From Hirudinaria manillensis (taxonomy: Eukaryota; Annelida; Clitellata; Hirudinida; Hirudinidae), in assembly GCA_034509925.1 (NCBI GenBank), contig CM067531.1, positions 11,397,319 to 11,461,318 of the forward strand: a DNA stretch of 64,000 nt, given 5' to 3'. The notes below the pieces were generated by a model that was not told where the DNA came from, did not search any database, and worked only from the letters and a program-made list of their open reading frames with translations. This document shows positions 35,880 through 50,935 of the stretch, piece after piece. Numbering within the stretch: position 1 is the first letter of the stretch; every line of letters starts with the position of its first letter. A program made the translations under genes and the position numbers.

Positions 35880-37651
35880 TTATTTGCTCATTTGTGGGGA
35901 AGGCACAAAAAATCCCCCTCCTTGCTTATTAGCTGTTCTAGATGGTGAAAATCCCAGCAATTTCTGAATATTCTGAATAAGAAAAGTGAGGCATGGATGT
36001 GAGTGAAACTTATAATGGTTAGTTATGATTTTTGAACTCACCTGTCTAATGGACATTGTGCATAAAATATATAAAAATATGAATGAGCAATCAGTGTAAT
36101 CCTCTCCAATGAGGTTTCTATGTGAAACATTTTGTAGCCAACTAATTGGAATAAAAGGTAACTTTGCTACGACTCTCCCATCAAATCTGAAAATGTGTAA
36201 ATGCTCATAACATCACTTTATAAGATATGCTGACAAAGCACTTACATGGAATTAAACATGCTCAGCAAAGCTGTAAATGCAAATCCAATCGCAAACATGG
36301 ACTTCATCTTGACCTGAAAGTAAGGTCATAAACAGCCTGGTCAGTATGCCAAAATTCACTTGAGAACTAACCATAGAAAGATCTCTGTTGTTAGTTTTCA
36401 ATTTTTCTTCTTGGCGTTCTAAAAAGTTTCTCTTCAAATGTTTTGCAAAAAACTAAAATTTTTTAATCTAGGAAGTGTTGTATTACCCATTTTCTTCTTC
36501 TGATTGCGATCAGATGTTTCAGGTCCTATTGCTTCTTTTTGCTTCTCCACTTAAAAAATTAGCTTATCTTTTACCAAAAACAAGTCATTAATCACTTTAC
36601 TTGGGAAACCAAGCTAGATACTAACACTTCTTGCTTTGCTTTTCTACTTCCGATTTCAGTTTCTTGTATTTATCAGTTCTGTAAACAAGAACCCATGTCA
36701 GACCTGTCAATTCATAAAATATTCTATTAATTTACTTAATTATCCTCTTTATGAATTATTTACTATTAATTTACATTTATTCTATAACAAAACAACTGCC
36801 TTTTTGATGTCACTATCGCAAATTTTATTAAAATTGAGCATAGTTGTTAATAGATACAGGAACAAGCATTGATGAATCATGAAAAATCACAAAGATTTGA
36901 TATGTATTTTTTCATCACTTTTTATCAGTGGACACCACTCCCACACCTTTCTATGCAAATTGTTCAAGTTCCAATTTAATTATAAGTAGCATTTCAATTT
37001 CTTTTTAATAATATGCCTAAATGAAATGTATATTGAAAAATATCATGTGGACAATGCAATTTGATTTCTTGACATCAAGCTTTTTTTATATTGGACTTTA
37101 ACAGCCAAGGTTCATAAGTTCCTTCTAGATCAATATGGCTCCTCTACTGCTGGATATATGAACTAAAAATTTTGCATATTTCCCACACTGCCATCAAGAA
37201 TCTCATCTCAATCTATTTTATAGCTCTTTAATAACTTGGGATTATGTACCAATTGTACAAAGCATAAGAAAAATTGCAACTACTAAGTATGAGTGCAACT
37301 GTAAGTACCTAAATTCGGACAAGGTTCCACGTCAACATACTACTTGGTACCGCATCTCTAGTTAACTTTTTCTTGTATTCAGGACTTTATAAAAGATTGA
37401 AAGAATGGGCACTCCGTTTAATGTGGTAAATAACATCACATTACTTTAATTCGAGCAATGGCACAATCATCTAAGTCAAGCCTTACATAATTTGGTATCT
37501 TATGATACCAGAAAGCCGAACACGTAGTTGTGAAATATTAACAAAACATGATTAAATGAGGTTTTACAAAACACTAAGATCATCATAAACCTTCTCCAAA
37601 AAGGGCGGTCACCACAGATATGAATAGGATCAAGACAGTATCTGGTATCAT
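35880..37651 (-). CDS. TMCO1: TMCO1, ER calcium-load channel/translocon subunit, 7 exons
   Basis: Exons (minus order) are 37591-37651, 36626-36703, 36487-36549, 36372-36418, 36246-36313, 36042-36186 and 35880-35972, giving 184 residues (human 188). The start MIPDTVLILFISVVTALFGEG leads into TM1 (about 5-28) with TWVLVYRTDKYKKLK. A lysine-rich coiled coil follows (34-83, EKQSKKLEKQ..KKKMERQEEKLK), then NNRDLSM, MKSMFAIGFAFTALLSMFNS (TM2), FDGRVVAKLPF, the HRNLIGEDYTDCSFIFLYILCTMSIRQ hairpin/TM3, and a GGGFF tail. It belongs to the Oxa1/DUF106 superfamily. TMCO1 sits in the ER membrane, prevents Ca2+ overload and is a subunit of the GEL complex of the multipass translocon. Introns 2-6 are 58-76 nt and intron 1 is 0.9 kb. 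The transcript must overlap the 3' end of QNG1. Confidence 0.97.
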
Positions 37652-38200
37652 CTCCAAAACAAAAAAAATTCGCCCAAGCGCACGACCACCGAACCTCCAC
37701 CTCCGAATGAAGAAAATTTGACAGAAACAACGTAAGTGCCGTAATTCATACTCAGAAATAAGAATAAATTAAAAATTATAAATAAAATACATATTTAAAT
37801 ATTATAAAAAATTCTCATAAAATAAATAAATATTTGAATTTAATGTTAAACATGTTAAATTAAGCATGGAAAAATTATGATATATTTCCGGAAAATATTC
37901 TAAAGAACTAAGATTCCACAGATGTAAATGACAAAATCTTTGTAAATAAGCAAAATCTTGTCAACGAGAACCTTTAGGTTGCACCTGTGCTGGTTGCACC
38001 ACAGCAAACACAAAAAGTTGGATTTAACAAGTTGGTCCCATTGGGTACAAAATAGTGGCACATGACGGTAATATCGGGTTTTCCTTGCAAGTAGTGGCAG
38101 TACCGTGGGTATGGAGTAAAAATAACAGCAATACCCATTTCGCTTTGGGATCATCGGGGACATTAATCCCGTAAATAACCATATATGTGTGAAAGTATGC
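37652..38200. other. Region upstream of TMCO1, nothing recognised
   Basis: A minus-strand 119-residue frame (37900-38259) has no recognisable domain and runs into repeat family X, so it is not called as a gene. Confidence 0.4.
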
Positions 38201-38239
38201 ATTAATAAAAAACGGCAGTGAAGACGACAGGCTTTCGGC

Positions 38240-38475
38240 AAAATTATTCTGCCACGCAAAAGGGCTGTGTTTTACCAATTTTAATTGTTTTAAAATTAAA
38301 ATTTTGTACATATTTAACTAAAATTGATATTTTAATAAATGAATTATTCGTAAATAAATGCTGACTATTTGGTGTCAAACATAATTAAATAGACGTAAGA
38401 GTTTGGCAACACTTACAAGACAAAATTGTTAAAAACGAAAATTCGTTGTCAAAGAAATCTAGTTACATCAATAAT
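38240..38475 (-). repeat. Dispersed repeat family X, copy 2
   Basis: Reverse-complement match to 5790-6035: TTTTACCAATTTTAATTG, TTTGGTGTCAAA, the GGCAACACTTAC block and ATCTAGTTACATC versus CCTAGTTCATC. Identity is visibly high but interrupted by small indels. Confidence 0.6.
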
Positions 38476-38989
38476 TACATCTTACAATCAGCACAATTTA
38501 TTAAAAGCTTTAACTTTTTTTTAATATTCTTTTTTTTACATTTCTTCAGTCTATCGCACGGCTCCCTTCATAAAGTCTATAATTGTATTTATGATCTAAA
38601 CTTCTAAAGATATCGAATAATTGAAAATTTTTATCAAAACAAGCTATACCCTGTGCATAACCATCAGAGAAAAGGAAAGCAAACCCAGAAAACAAAGATG
38701 GTACGGGTTAGCATCAAACGATGACAAAAAGTTCGGACCAAAGCCGGCAGCCGCACCGGAACCGCAAACGGTAGTGATCGCTGGCCAGGGATACCACCTC
38801 ACGTTCTGCAACTGAAAATCGGCGTGACGATTATCATGTTGCAAAATATCAACCAGCCAATGCTTTATAACTGCACGCGGTTTGCATTAAAAACATTAAT
38901 GACAAATAAGTCCTAGAGGAAACGATCTTTTTAGGACCTATATAAGGTGAAGTTATCTTAATTTCCCGCATTCTTATGATTCCAAAGGG

Positions 38990-39275
38990 ATGTGCTATTT
39001 TAATTTAAGATTACAATTCCCAATTCGATTGGCTTTTGCAACCGCAATAAACAAAGCTACAGGACAATCTTTAGAAATGTGTGGTTTAGATCTAGGCACG
39101 GTTTGCATGGACAATTATGTTGCGTGTTCTCGAGTCGGCAAACCAGACAATGTCTATATTTATAAAGAGATAGGAACAACTAAAAATATCGTGTACCCAT
39201 GCATCGTAAAAATAAACATATTAGAAAATGTGGGCTGAACTTCATTTCAATTTAATCAGATTGAGCCACAGCCAG
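38990..39275 (+). mobile_element. Helitron fragment: C-terminus of Pif1-type helicase
   Basis: The frame encodes FPIRLAFATAINKATGQSLE, CGLDLGT, then YVACSRVGKPDNVYIY and TTKNIVYP before stopping at 39238. These are the last helicase motifs (A-x-T-I-N-K-x-x-G-Q and YVA-SR) and the conserved tail of Helitron Rep/Hel proteins. A short deletion between CMDN and YVACSRV removes part of the motif. Sequence after the stop is shared with the Helitron end at 19639. The rest of the element is missing, so it is dead. Confidence 0.75.
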
Positions 39276-39279
39276 TTCT

Positions 39280-39940
39280 GAATAAAGGAAGAGCTATATC
39301 AAGGTTATTATATATATCAATATTAAGACATTAATTTAAGATAAAGTTTTTTGACGGAAAAAATAAATTGTGATTTTTTTCTATGAATGGCCATAAGCAT
39401 ATTTCTGTGTCTAAAAACGGTTTTCCATTGAAATTAATTCTTAATCAAAGTAAAAAAAATCAGGATATATATTCTGCATGAATACTATACATATCTTCTT
39501 ATTTCGAGCTTTGTATGACTTTTAACATCAAGGTTATCATAAAAAAGTGGTCATAACGTTTGTTCTGCTGCTGTACATGTTGTTTAAGAACTGTGTAGAC
39601 TGGCTTAACATCAGTTCCAAGTGGCTTTACTCACTAATGTCAAATATGATAATAAAAATTCTGATGAATTTACATAATTAATATGTTAAATAAATAATAC
39701 AAACTTAATTTTTGACAATAAACACTGTTTATTAATTGAAGTAAAGCCCTTATATCATTCATTCATCCAAATCACCAAATTGAACTTATTTAAGATATTA
39801 ATCAAATCATTTATAAAATTGAATGAGTATACATGGAAAACTTTTATTGCATCATGCATTCTAATATTTGCAATCAGATTTTGAAAAATTTGCAAAAAAT
39901 AAGTGAAAAGTGATCAAGACATTTTATCTGGTGAAGCAGG
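39280..39940. other. Intergenic, 3' flank of RAB10
   Basis: No gene is seen. A minus-strand AATAAA (39843-39848) about 100 bp beyond the RAB10 stop is its likely poly(A) signal. Confidence 0.5.
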
Positions 39941-39944
39941 AATG

Positions 39945-43265
<3,321 letters not shown>

Positions 43266-43269
43266 TTTA

Positions 43270-43940
43270 TGTTCAATTAAAAATTGACTCGTTTCTTCAA
43301 TTCTAAATAAAAACGAATCTCGAATGACTGGACAGCCTATGACCCAAAGCAAGAACCAAAAATTCAATCGCCAATCCGAGAACACTTGTAGGAAATATTC
43401 CACGAAAATAAATAATTGAGAGCAAAGATATTAAATAGATAGAAGTGTTGCCTTTGATAAATGATAAAATGTTACATTTAATATTATAATTATTAATATA
43501 TATTTTTTTAATTTAATTCAGTTTTACGAAAAATTATTCCGAAATTATCTGCCCAGTCTCAAGTGGAGATGCGAAGTTGAAATATTTCAATTGTTTTATT
43601 TCAAAATGTTTTGTTTTTATAATGAAATATTTCAACGGAAAAACAACAAAAAATGCTTTTAAATATTAAATATTTTCATTTTCAGGAACAATTTTTAAAC
43701 TTCGTAAAACGGGGAGATCAGGGAGTACGGAAACTATAACACGAATAACCTCCTCCAATAGAACGTAAAGGCAACCAACGAGGGTCAAGAGGTTGTAAAG
43801 ACCAGCTGCTTATGTATAAGATGATTGTAAGACGAGCGAGCGAGTGGGAAGGGTCAAATGTTGTGGCTTGCTAGTAATTTGGTTTGTTCTTTGAAAAAAC
43901 TCGATAACATTTATATTATTTGACTCATCGTCGTTTTTCG
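43270..43940. other. RAB10 5' flank
   Basis: AT-rich 5' flank of RAB10 with no further gene. The decayed LINE begins near 43941. Confidence 0.4.
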
Positions 43941-43944
43941 ATTC

Positions 43945-46437
43945 TTGCCGGTGCTTAAATTTTCGAGACAAGTGATTATTTTGCGTGGCTTTCGTTTGTT
44001 CCATTGTTTAGTACTCGCGACACTCCCCTGTAAAATGTCGCGAAAGAACGTAAAATGCGAAGAATTCGATGAGACCAAAATTGATAATTTAGCTAACAAA
44101 ATCAAGGCAAAGATTTTGAAGTCTATAAGGGAGTTGATCAGAGAGATGTCTGGACTGGTTAAATCTGCGGTCAAAGAGGAAATGAATGCATTGATTGGAA
44201 GTGTGAGCGAGATCAGCGAGGAAAACAATCGCCTAAAGACAAGGATAGATGCAGTCGAAATCCAGTTGAGAGCCAACAATCTGGTACTCCATGGATTACC
44301 TGATGCTTCTCTGGCCGAGGTGGTCGCTACTTCCTCAGGTGAAAAGCCAAGTCGGGAACAAGGTATGAATCGAAGAGATACAGTCCGGGCAGTTATCAAT
44401 TGCTGCAAGTCAAAACTCTGCGTAGACATTTCAGAGAGCGACATTCACTCTGGGTACAGGATCCCCAGCAAAAGTAGACCTCGTCCAATAGTTGTTACCT
44501 TCGCTTCAAAGATGGTCAGAGACAGAGTATATACTCTGAGAAAATCCCTGCACAAAGACAAATCGTCAAAGATGTACATCAATGAGCACTTAACCAAGTC
44601 AAACTCAGAGATCTTTGCCAAAGCCAGGAAACTTGTAAAGGATAAAAAGTTATCATAGACATGGACATGGAGTGGTCAAGTTTACTTCAAGAGAAGTGAA
44701 AACTCAGGGCCAACTCGAGTTCACAACCTCCTAGACATGGGAAAATACTAACCTCTTCTGGTTGATGTCTGTGGTTTATTTTTATTTTCCTCTCATCTTG
44801 GAGTTTTTGTTTCCCGAAGAAGATTTATTTTCAGTTTCATTCTTCTCCACTATTAACCTCGGCAATTTAGACTATGTTTCAACAGTTTTGGATGACATAA
44901 GTAAGACTTATATTGCATTCTTTGTCTGGAAAGACTGTAAATTCATCAACAAGTACCAAGAAAGTATGAAAAATGGCGGATTTTGATTTTTCTTCATCTG
45001 ACCCGGATGCATACTTGCCGGAATTTTAGGATGTTTCAAATTATGTCACAATAAAAGATATGGCCCAAATATGTAAATCAGATTTTTCTTTGATGTACAT
45101 TAACTGCAGAAGCATCTCAAATAAACTCCAGGAAGTGGAACTGTTATTATCTTCTTGTCATGCAGAGATCCTGGATGTCATGTGAAACATGGCTGAAAAA
45201 TAGTGATCCTGTACCTGCTATTAATGGTTACAAATTTGTTTAGAAAAACAGGGGTCGGAGCCTGGGAGGAGGCGTTGGCTTTTTTCTACAAGACAATATT
45301 AAATTTAATCTAATTGACACGACTGACTGGAAATTTGAAAGTTTTGAATATCTTCTAATTTCAATCAGCCAACGCAGAAGAGAGAATATTGTTGTAGCCA
45401 TTACCTATCGCTCACCTGGGAACAGCTTAAAATTATTTAACAAAGAATTTTCAGAATTCCTGTCTTACACGATCAAAGACAACAAAAAGGCCATAATAAT
45501 GGGCGACTTTAACATTAACCTATTAGCAATTGAAAGCAGTCAACCCACCAATGAATTTTTAAACATCCTCCACTCTTTTCTCATGATGCCTGCATTCCTC
45601 AAACCCACAAGAATTGGACCCTCATCTGCCACTCTCATAGACAATATCTTCACAAATATCTCCCTCAGCAAATGCTTCCCCAAAATAGTTATTGATGATA
45701 TTTCGGATCACCTCCCTCTCTACATCAATATTAAACTGCATGAGATTGTAAAAATAGTGGATCTCCCAGTGCTGCGCAGAAAACAGGATAAACAAGCTAA
45801 ACTGAAATTTAATGAAAGTTTGGCTGCGGAGGATTTGTCTGATGTGACCATATAGTTTGAATCCCAAAATATATCTCACTCCTATCAACTTTTTATATTG
45901 AAATATCAAAATCTATATAATCATTGTTTTCCCTTGGAAACCGTCAGCTCTCGATCAGGAATGAAAAGACAGGAATGGATGACCCCCGCTTTCATAAAAT
46001 CTTGTAAAGTAAAAAGAAATCTGTACAAGATATATTTAAAGAATCCAACTCCAGAAAATAAAATCAAATTCTCAAATTACAGAAACAGATTCAAAATTAT
46101 CAAGCAGGCCATAATTTGCCAACACTTCTCGTCAAGATTCCAGAGACAACAAGGAAATCCAAAGGGTACTTGGAATATCTTAAAACGTATTTTGTCTAGA
46201 GGGAGCAAACCAGCTCCCGACATATTTTATTCCGACGACGGGTGCGAACCTAAACTCTCCAATTCCAATAGCCGAAAAATTCAACAAACATTTTTCCCCG
46301 ATCTTGGACCAAACTTGGCAAAGAAAATCATTACTCCATCCAAGTCCTTCAATAAATTCCTCACGAGATCTTCCACTCCCACAACGTTTTTTTCCCTGTT
46401 TCGGCAAATGAGATCATTCAAATAGTAAAAGAATTGA
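43945..46437 (+). mobile_element. Non-LTR retrotransposon, 5' half (ORF1, endonuclease, RT start), decayed
   Basis: ORF1 (44035-44658; the frame is open from 43945) encodes a basic coiled-coil protein with IDAVEIQLRANNLVLHGLPD followed by an RRM-like RPRPIVVTFASKMVRD block, as in CR1/Jockey-type LINE ORF1 proteins. From 45090 an apurinic-type endonuclease follows: YINCRSISNKLQEVELLL, ETWLKNSD, GGGVGFF, ITYRSPG, MGDFNINLL and ISDHLPLY. It has a frameshift near 45180 and an in-frame stop near 45240. A linker/RT start (45898-46437) ends at the EIIQIVKELKTS motif, where the CACCAT satellite begins. The catalytic RT is missing. Confidence 0.85.
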
Positions 46438-46448
46438 AGACCTCCCAC

Positions 46449-46905
46449 CATTTTCCAACATCACCATATTTTCACCATTTTCCAATATCACCCTAACCCT
46501 AAACCTAACCCATTTTCACCATTTTTCACCATCACCATATTTTCACAATTTTCACCATTTGCCGAATGAATTGTTAGGGTTAGGGATATGGTTAGGGTTA
46601 GGTCTTTTAACCATCACCATATTTCCACCATTTTTCACCATCACCATATTTTCAATATTTTTCACCATCACTATATTTCCACCATATTTCACCATTTTTC
46701 ACCATCACCATATTTTCACCATTTTTCACCATCACCATATATTCACCATTTTTCACCATCACCATATTTTCACCATTTTGGACCATTTTGGACCATTTTC
46801 CACCATTGTCCACCATCACCATATTTTCACCATTTTTCACCATCACCATTTTTCACCATTTTCCGCCATCACCATATTTTCACCATTTTTCACCATCACC
46901 ATATT
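46449..46905 (+). repeat. CACCAT-type satellite with interstitial telomere tracts
   Basis: Tandem array of a roughly 27-bp unit (CACCATTTTTCACCATCACC followed by ATATTTT) with variants. Both strands show long spurious His/Phe or Met/Val/Asn/Gly open frames. Within it, CCCTAA-like repeats occupy 46490-46511 and TTAGGG repeats 46573-46602. Confidence 0.9.
46490..46602. repeat. Inverted pair of interstitial telomeric tracts
   Basis: CCCTAACCCTAAACCTAACCC on the left and GTTAGGGTTAGGG..GGTTAGGGTTAGG on the right, separated by about 60 bp of satellite. The orientation is C-strand then G-strand, the opposite of a simple telomere-telomere fusion. Confidence 0.9.
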
Positions 46906-48393
46906 TTATTTATTTTTATTTATTTATTTATTTCTCAACAAATTGAAGGGTCATCCAATGACCACTAACACAAATTTGAATAAGTACAGCAGATTGTGCG
47001 TAAATAAAGTGCAGAAGCAAGCTTAAATTGATAGGTATTTGTTAAAGTCAGTAGTCGAGATGCAGGATTTAAATCGGGATAAGGTTGAGGAGTTTATTAT
47101 ATCAAGGGGTAAGGAGTTCCAGGGCTTGATGATCCGGTTGGTGAAAAAGCTCTGCCTGTGACTGGTGAGACACTTCTCTTGGCGTAGACGAAGGGGATGA
47201 CCACGGGTTCTGGAAGCTAGAAATGTAGGGAACTCTGGAATCTTGCATATAGTATGGCCGTGGATTATTTTGTAGCATAGGCATAAGTCACAGATGAGGC
47301 GACGATGTTCGAGTGTTTTGAGTCCGAGTTGTTTTAGTCTGTTAGGGTAGGGCAGAGCTCTGAGACCAGGAATCATTCCTGTGAAATATTTTTGCACCTT
47401 TTCTATTTTCGTTTTAAGCTGTTTGGTGTGTGGGTTCCATATTGGGGAGCAGTATTCGAGAATCGGCCGGACGAAGGAGCAGTATGCTTTGGTTAAAATG
47501 TTTTTGTTCCTGGTGCGAAAGCATTTGGAAATCAAACGTAACCTCACAAATGCTTTGTGGACAATATTGCTGATGTGTGCCTTGTAAGTAAGTTTGTCGT
47601 CGATGAGGACTCCGAGATCCCGGGTAGTTTCTAATAGAGGTACTGTTTGTGATGCAATTGTATAATGTCTGGGTGGAGTCCTGGTACGAGCTGACCTGAC
47701 AGAGATTTGGATGCATTTCTCCGGAGCAAGCTGTAGTTGCCACCTGTTGCTCCATGACACCAACTTATTAATAGCAGACTGCAGGGAGGAACTTTGAGTG
47801 AGTGGTGATGCTGAGTACAGTTTGATATCGTCAGCAAATAGTTTTGATTTGACGTAGTTATCGTTGAGCGTATCGGTAACATCGTTAATGTATATAAGGA
47901 AAAGTGTAGGTCCAAGCACACTCCCCTGAGGCACGCCACTAATCACGTCCATTTCATTGGAAAGGTGGCCATTAATTTTTACTGCCTGGGTTCGGTTGGA
48001 TAAGAAAGCTTCAAGCCATAAAAGTAGATTGCCTGAGATGCCATAGGCCTGAAGTTTAGATAGTAGCTTTAGGTGAGACACCGAGTCGAAGGCTTTTCTA
48101 AAGTCAAAGTAAATTATGTCTGTTCCCTGGTTCATTGATGCCGACCAATCATATGTACATTCAATCAGGTTGGAGCACGTAGATCTGGAATTTAAAAAGC
48201 CATGCTGTTCAGGTGATATGAGGTTGTTAGCTTGAAGGTAGTTTAAGATGTCTTTGTTGATCATCCGTTCCATTGCTCGACAGCAGGAGGATGTGAGCGA
48301 TATTGGTCGGTAGTTACCAGGATCAGAAGTGGCCCCTTTTTTGTGTACGGGGGTTACATGGGCAGATCTCCAATCAAGGGGTAATTCGTGCAT
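46906..48393 (-). mobile_element. LINE with intact reverse transcriptase ORF, 5' end fused to telomeric repeats
   Basis: A 456-codon open frame (47023-48393) encodes a complete RT core with no stop or frameshift: HKKGATSDPGNYRPISL (motif 1), GFLNSRST, YFDFRKAFDSVSH, GVPQGSVLGP (153-162) and LFADDIKLYS (FADD at 186-189). The thumb and the typical LINE C-terminus PWNSLPLDIINSSTLSRFK follow. The 3' UTR has a GGTCATTGGATGACC hairpin and an AAATA-repeat tail (46906-46933). The endonuclease is missing. At 48394 the ORF enters CCCTAA repeats (48396-48419) and stays open as Leu-Thr. The RT resembles CR1/Jockey-superfamily elements. A truncated relative lies at 15567-16022. Confidence 0.9.
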
Positions 48394-48395
48394 AC

Positions 48396-48419
48396 GGGTT
48401 AGGGTTAGGGTTAGGGTTA
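48396..48419 (+). repeat. (TTAGGG)n, start of module A
   Basis: About four TTAGGG units directly between the LINE RT and the shared subtelomeric leader (AAGATAGGAGAAAAA). Confidence 0.97.
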
Positions 48420-48680
48420 AGATAGGAGAAAAAAATGTCGTTCCGCTTTCGCAGAAGAAAACATTTGCTTTAATCGTGAGACCGCTTTTTACGACCTACG
48501 CTCCTTAGAGCGGATCCGTAATTAGTCGAATTTTACGGCTAATATTGTTCGAAGAAGGTGACCAAGGAGTGAGTGCTATATAATTTGTCGCAAATAGTTG
48601 ATTAGTCGTTATCACGAGAATCGATATATTTTAGCGACATCTAACGAGTGTCCTTATTTGGTGGCTTCTTCTTCTTGTTC
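48420..48680 (+). repeat. Shared subtelomeric leader, copy A
   Basis: About 260 bp (AGATAGGAG..., CGCTTTCGCAGAAGAAAAC, ACGACCTACGCTCCTTAGAG, GCGACATCTAACGAG) repeated almost unchanged at 52861-53130 and 60605-60875. In all three copies it directly follows TTAGGG repeats. Confidence 0.95.
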
Positions 48681-49140
<460 letters not shown>

Positions 49141-49900
49141 GTTAAGTCTTGCAATCCTTTGAGCGACATCTAGCGGGTATTCTTATGCTATGGAAAAAGC
49201 TATTGTAATTCCAATTAGCAAGAATATGAGCCAGAATGCAAGATATGGCATTTGTATGTAGCCGTGTATAATATCGGATTATTTTAATCCTGATTTATAA
49301 CGACCTTGATGCAAATCTTGCAATCATTAAAGCGACATCTAGCGGGTATTCTTATGCGATGGAAAAAAGCTATTGTAATTCCAGTAGCAAGAATATGAGC
49401 TAGAATGCAAGATATAACATTTGTATGTAGCCGTGTATAATGTCGGATTAGATTAATCCTGATTTATAACGACCCTGATGTAAATCTTGCAAACATTTTA
49501 ATTTTAATTTTAAAGCGACATCTAGCGGGTATTCTTATGCGATGGAAAAAAGCTATTGTAATTCCAGTAGCAAGAATATGAGCCAGAATGCAAGATATAA
49601 CATTTGTAAGTAGCCGTGTATAATTTCGGATTAGATTAATCTTGATTTATAACGACCCTGATGTACAACTTGCAATTATTACTGGTTTCTGCGCCATCTA
49701 GCGTGTATTCATATCGTAGCGAATGTTGTTTAAACCGAGCTACCTTTGCCTTATAATGCAAACACAATGGAAAACGATTGCAATTCCATTGTAAAGAATA
49801 ATGCTAGAATGCAAGATATAAATTTTTGCAGAGAGTTATGTGCAGCGTCGGATTAGATTAATCGTAACTCACCAAAACTCGGATGCTAACCTTGTGGCAG
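49141..49900 (+). repeat. ~170-bp tandem block, copy A
   Basis: Four units whose GCGACATCTAGCGG-type boxes lie at 49163, 49332, 49515 and 49691 (the last is GCGCCATCTAGCGT). Each is followed by TATTC.TAT, AATTCCA, AGAATGCAAGATAT and TCGGATTA. Counterparts are 53563-54310 (boxes 53583, 53752, 53922, 54098) and 61275-62020. Confidence 0.9.
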
Positions 49901-50935
49901 AAACAAGACGAACATTGATAAGATAATCCGTTTAATACATTTTTAAAAAACATTTATTTAAAACATTTTTATACCACTAGGCCCTCGGTTGTCGTACAAC
50001 CCTCGAAGGTGGAAAATGTAGATCAAAACGGAAAAACGTGGCTATTTAACCATGATCGAAATAGTCATTAGTCAGTCGTTCTAATGACGTGTCACGATGA
50101 GCAGTTCCTACTGGATACTGGCGGTGTAGACAGGCAACCATGGGGGGTGTCTCGTCAGCACGGCTGCTCGTCTTGGAAATGTTCGTGTCAGGTCGCTTGT
50201 AGGCTCGTTGGGGGTCCGTGACGAAGATTAATTGCCTTTTAAACGATCTTCGCAAATATTTATTCGAGTTGATCGCAAGAGAGAATTTTTATTATTAAGA
50301 GAGTCAGTTTTTAGACTCATAAAGTAGTGCCAAACACATTGATGTCAAATGGGATATTGCCAGAAGAATTATAGGCAACACGGTTTTCTGGATAACCATG
50401 AAGTCAATTAAATTCTAGTTTCCGTCGACAGATGGTAGGTTCACTCTCGGTTTCCGATGAATTTCCGATCGTATTCCGGGGGGTTTTGGTCCTTTGGACT
50501 GAGCCCTGGAGCCCATGAAACTTCCGTCGATAGATGGCGGGTTCGGGTTTTAATATTTGGCGGATTTCTGCCCGGTTTTCGGTGAATTTTTCACTGTATT
50601 CCGAGAAGCTTTGGTCCAGTGGACTGAGCCTTGAAATCCATTAAACAATGACAGATAACAGGTTCCCGACCCGTATTTGATGAATTTTCATTTCCGGGAA
50701 TCAGCTAACTGAAATGTTTAATATCCGTCGACAGGTGGCAGGTTCTCGTCCGGTTTTCGATGAAGTTTTCATCTTAATCGGGGGCTTTTCAAAAAGCTCT
50801 GGAGACTGCAAATCAAGTCGATTTAAATCCATTCGGATTTATTGTAAATAAGAGATTATGCATTGAGAAATAGCCGTTTGACGGTTAAAACTCGCAATGA
50901 ATCTCGTCAAATTGGAACGTTTCCTTGCGGGAGGC
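49901..50935 (+). repeat. Common subtelomeric segment S, copy A
   Basis: About 1 kb shared with 54310-55345 and 62022-63055. It includes CCCTCGGTTGTCGTACAACC, a 69-codon minus frame (50046-50255), and two ~115-bp internal repeats beginning CCGTCGAYAGATGG. Substitutions between copies in the 69-codon frame are mostly amino-acid changing, so it is not supported as a gene. The last ~500 bp recur a fourth time at 59964-60475. Confidence 0.9.

Noticed and set aside
37900..38259. 119-codon minus ORF
   Set aside because: It overlaps dispersed repeat X and no family is recognisable; composition suggests chance.
46559..47026. 126-155 residue His/Phe-rich frames
   Set aside because: Product of the CACCAT satellite, with no start context or domain.
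43945..48393. Twin-priming origin for the two LINE halves
   Set aside because: Twin priming puts the inverted 5' part directly upstream of the 3' part. Here it lies beyond the 3' tail, on the wrong side.
50046..50255. 69-codon minus ORF preserved in all modules (also 54453-54662 and 62165-62374)
   Set aside because: About 8 nucleotide differences between A and B cause 5 residue changes. There is no codon-level conservation and no domain, and the frame lies in repetitive non-coding DNA.
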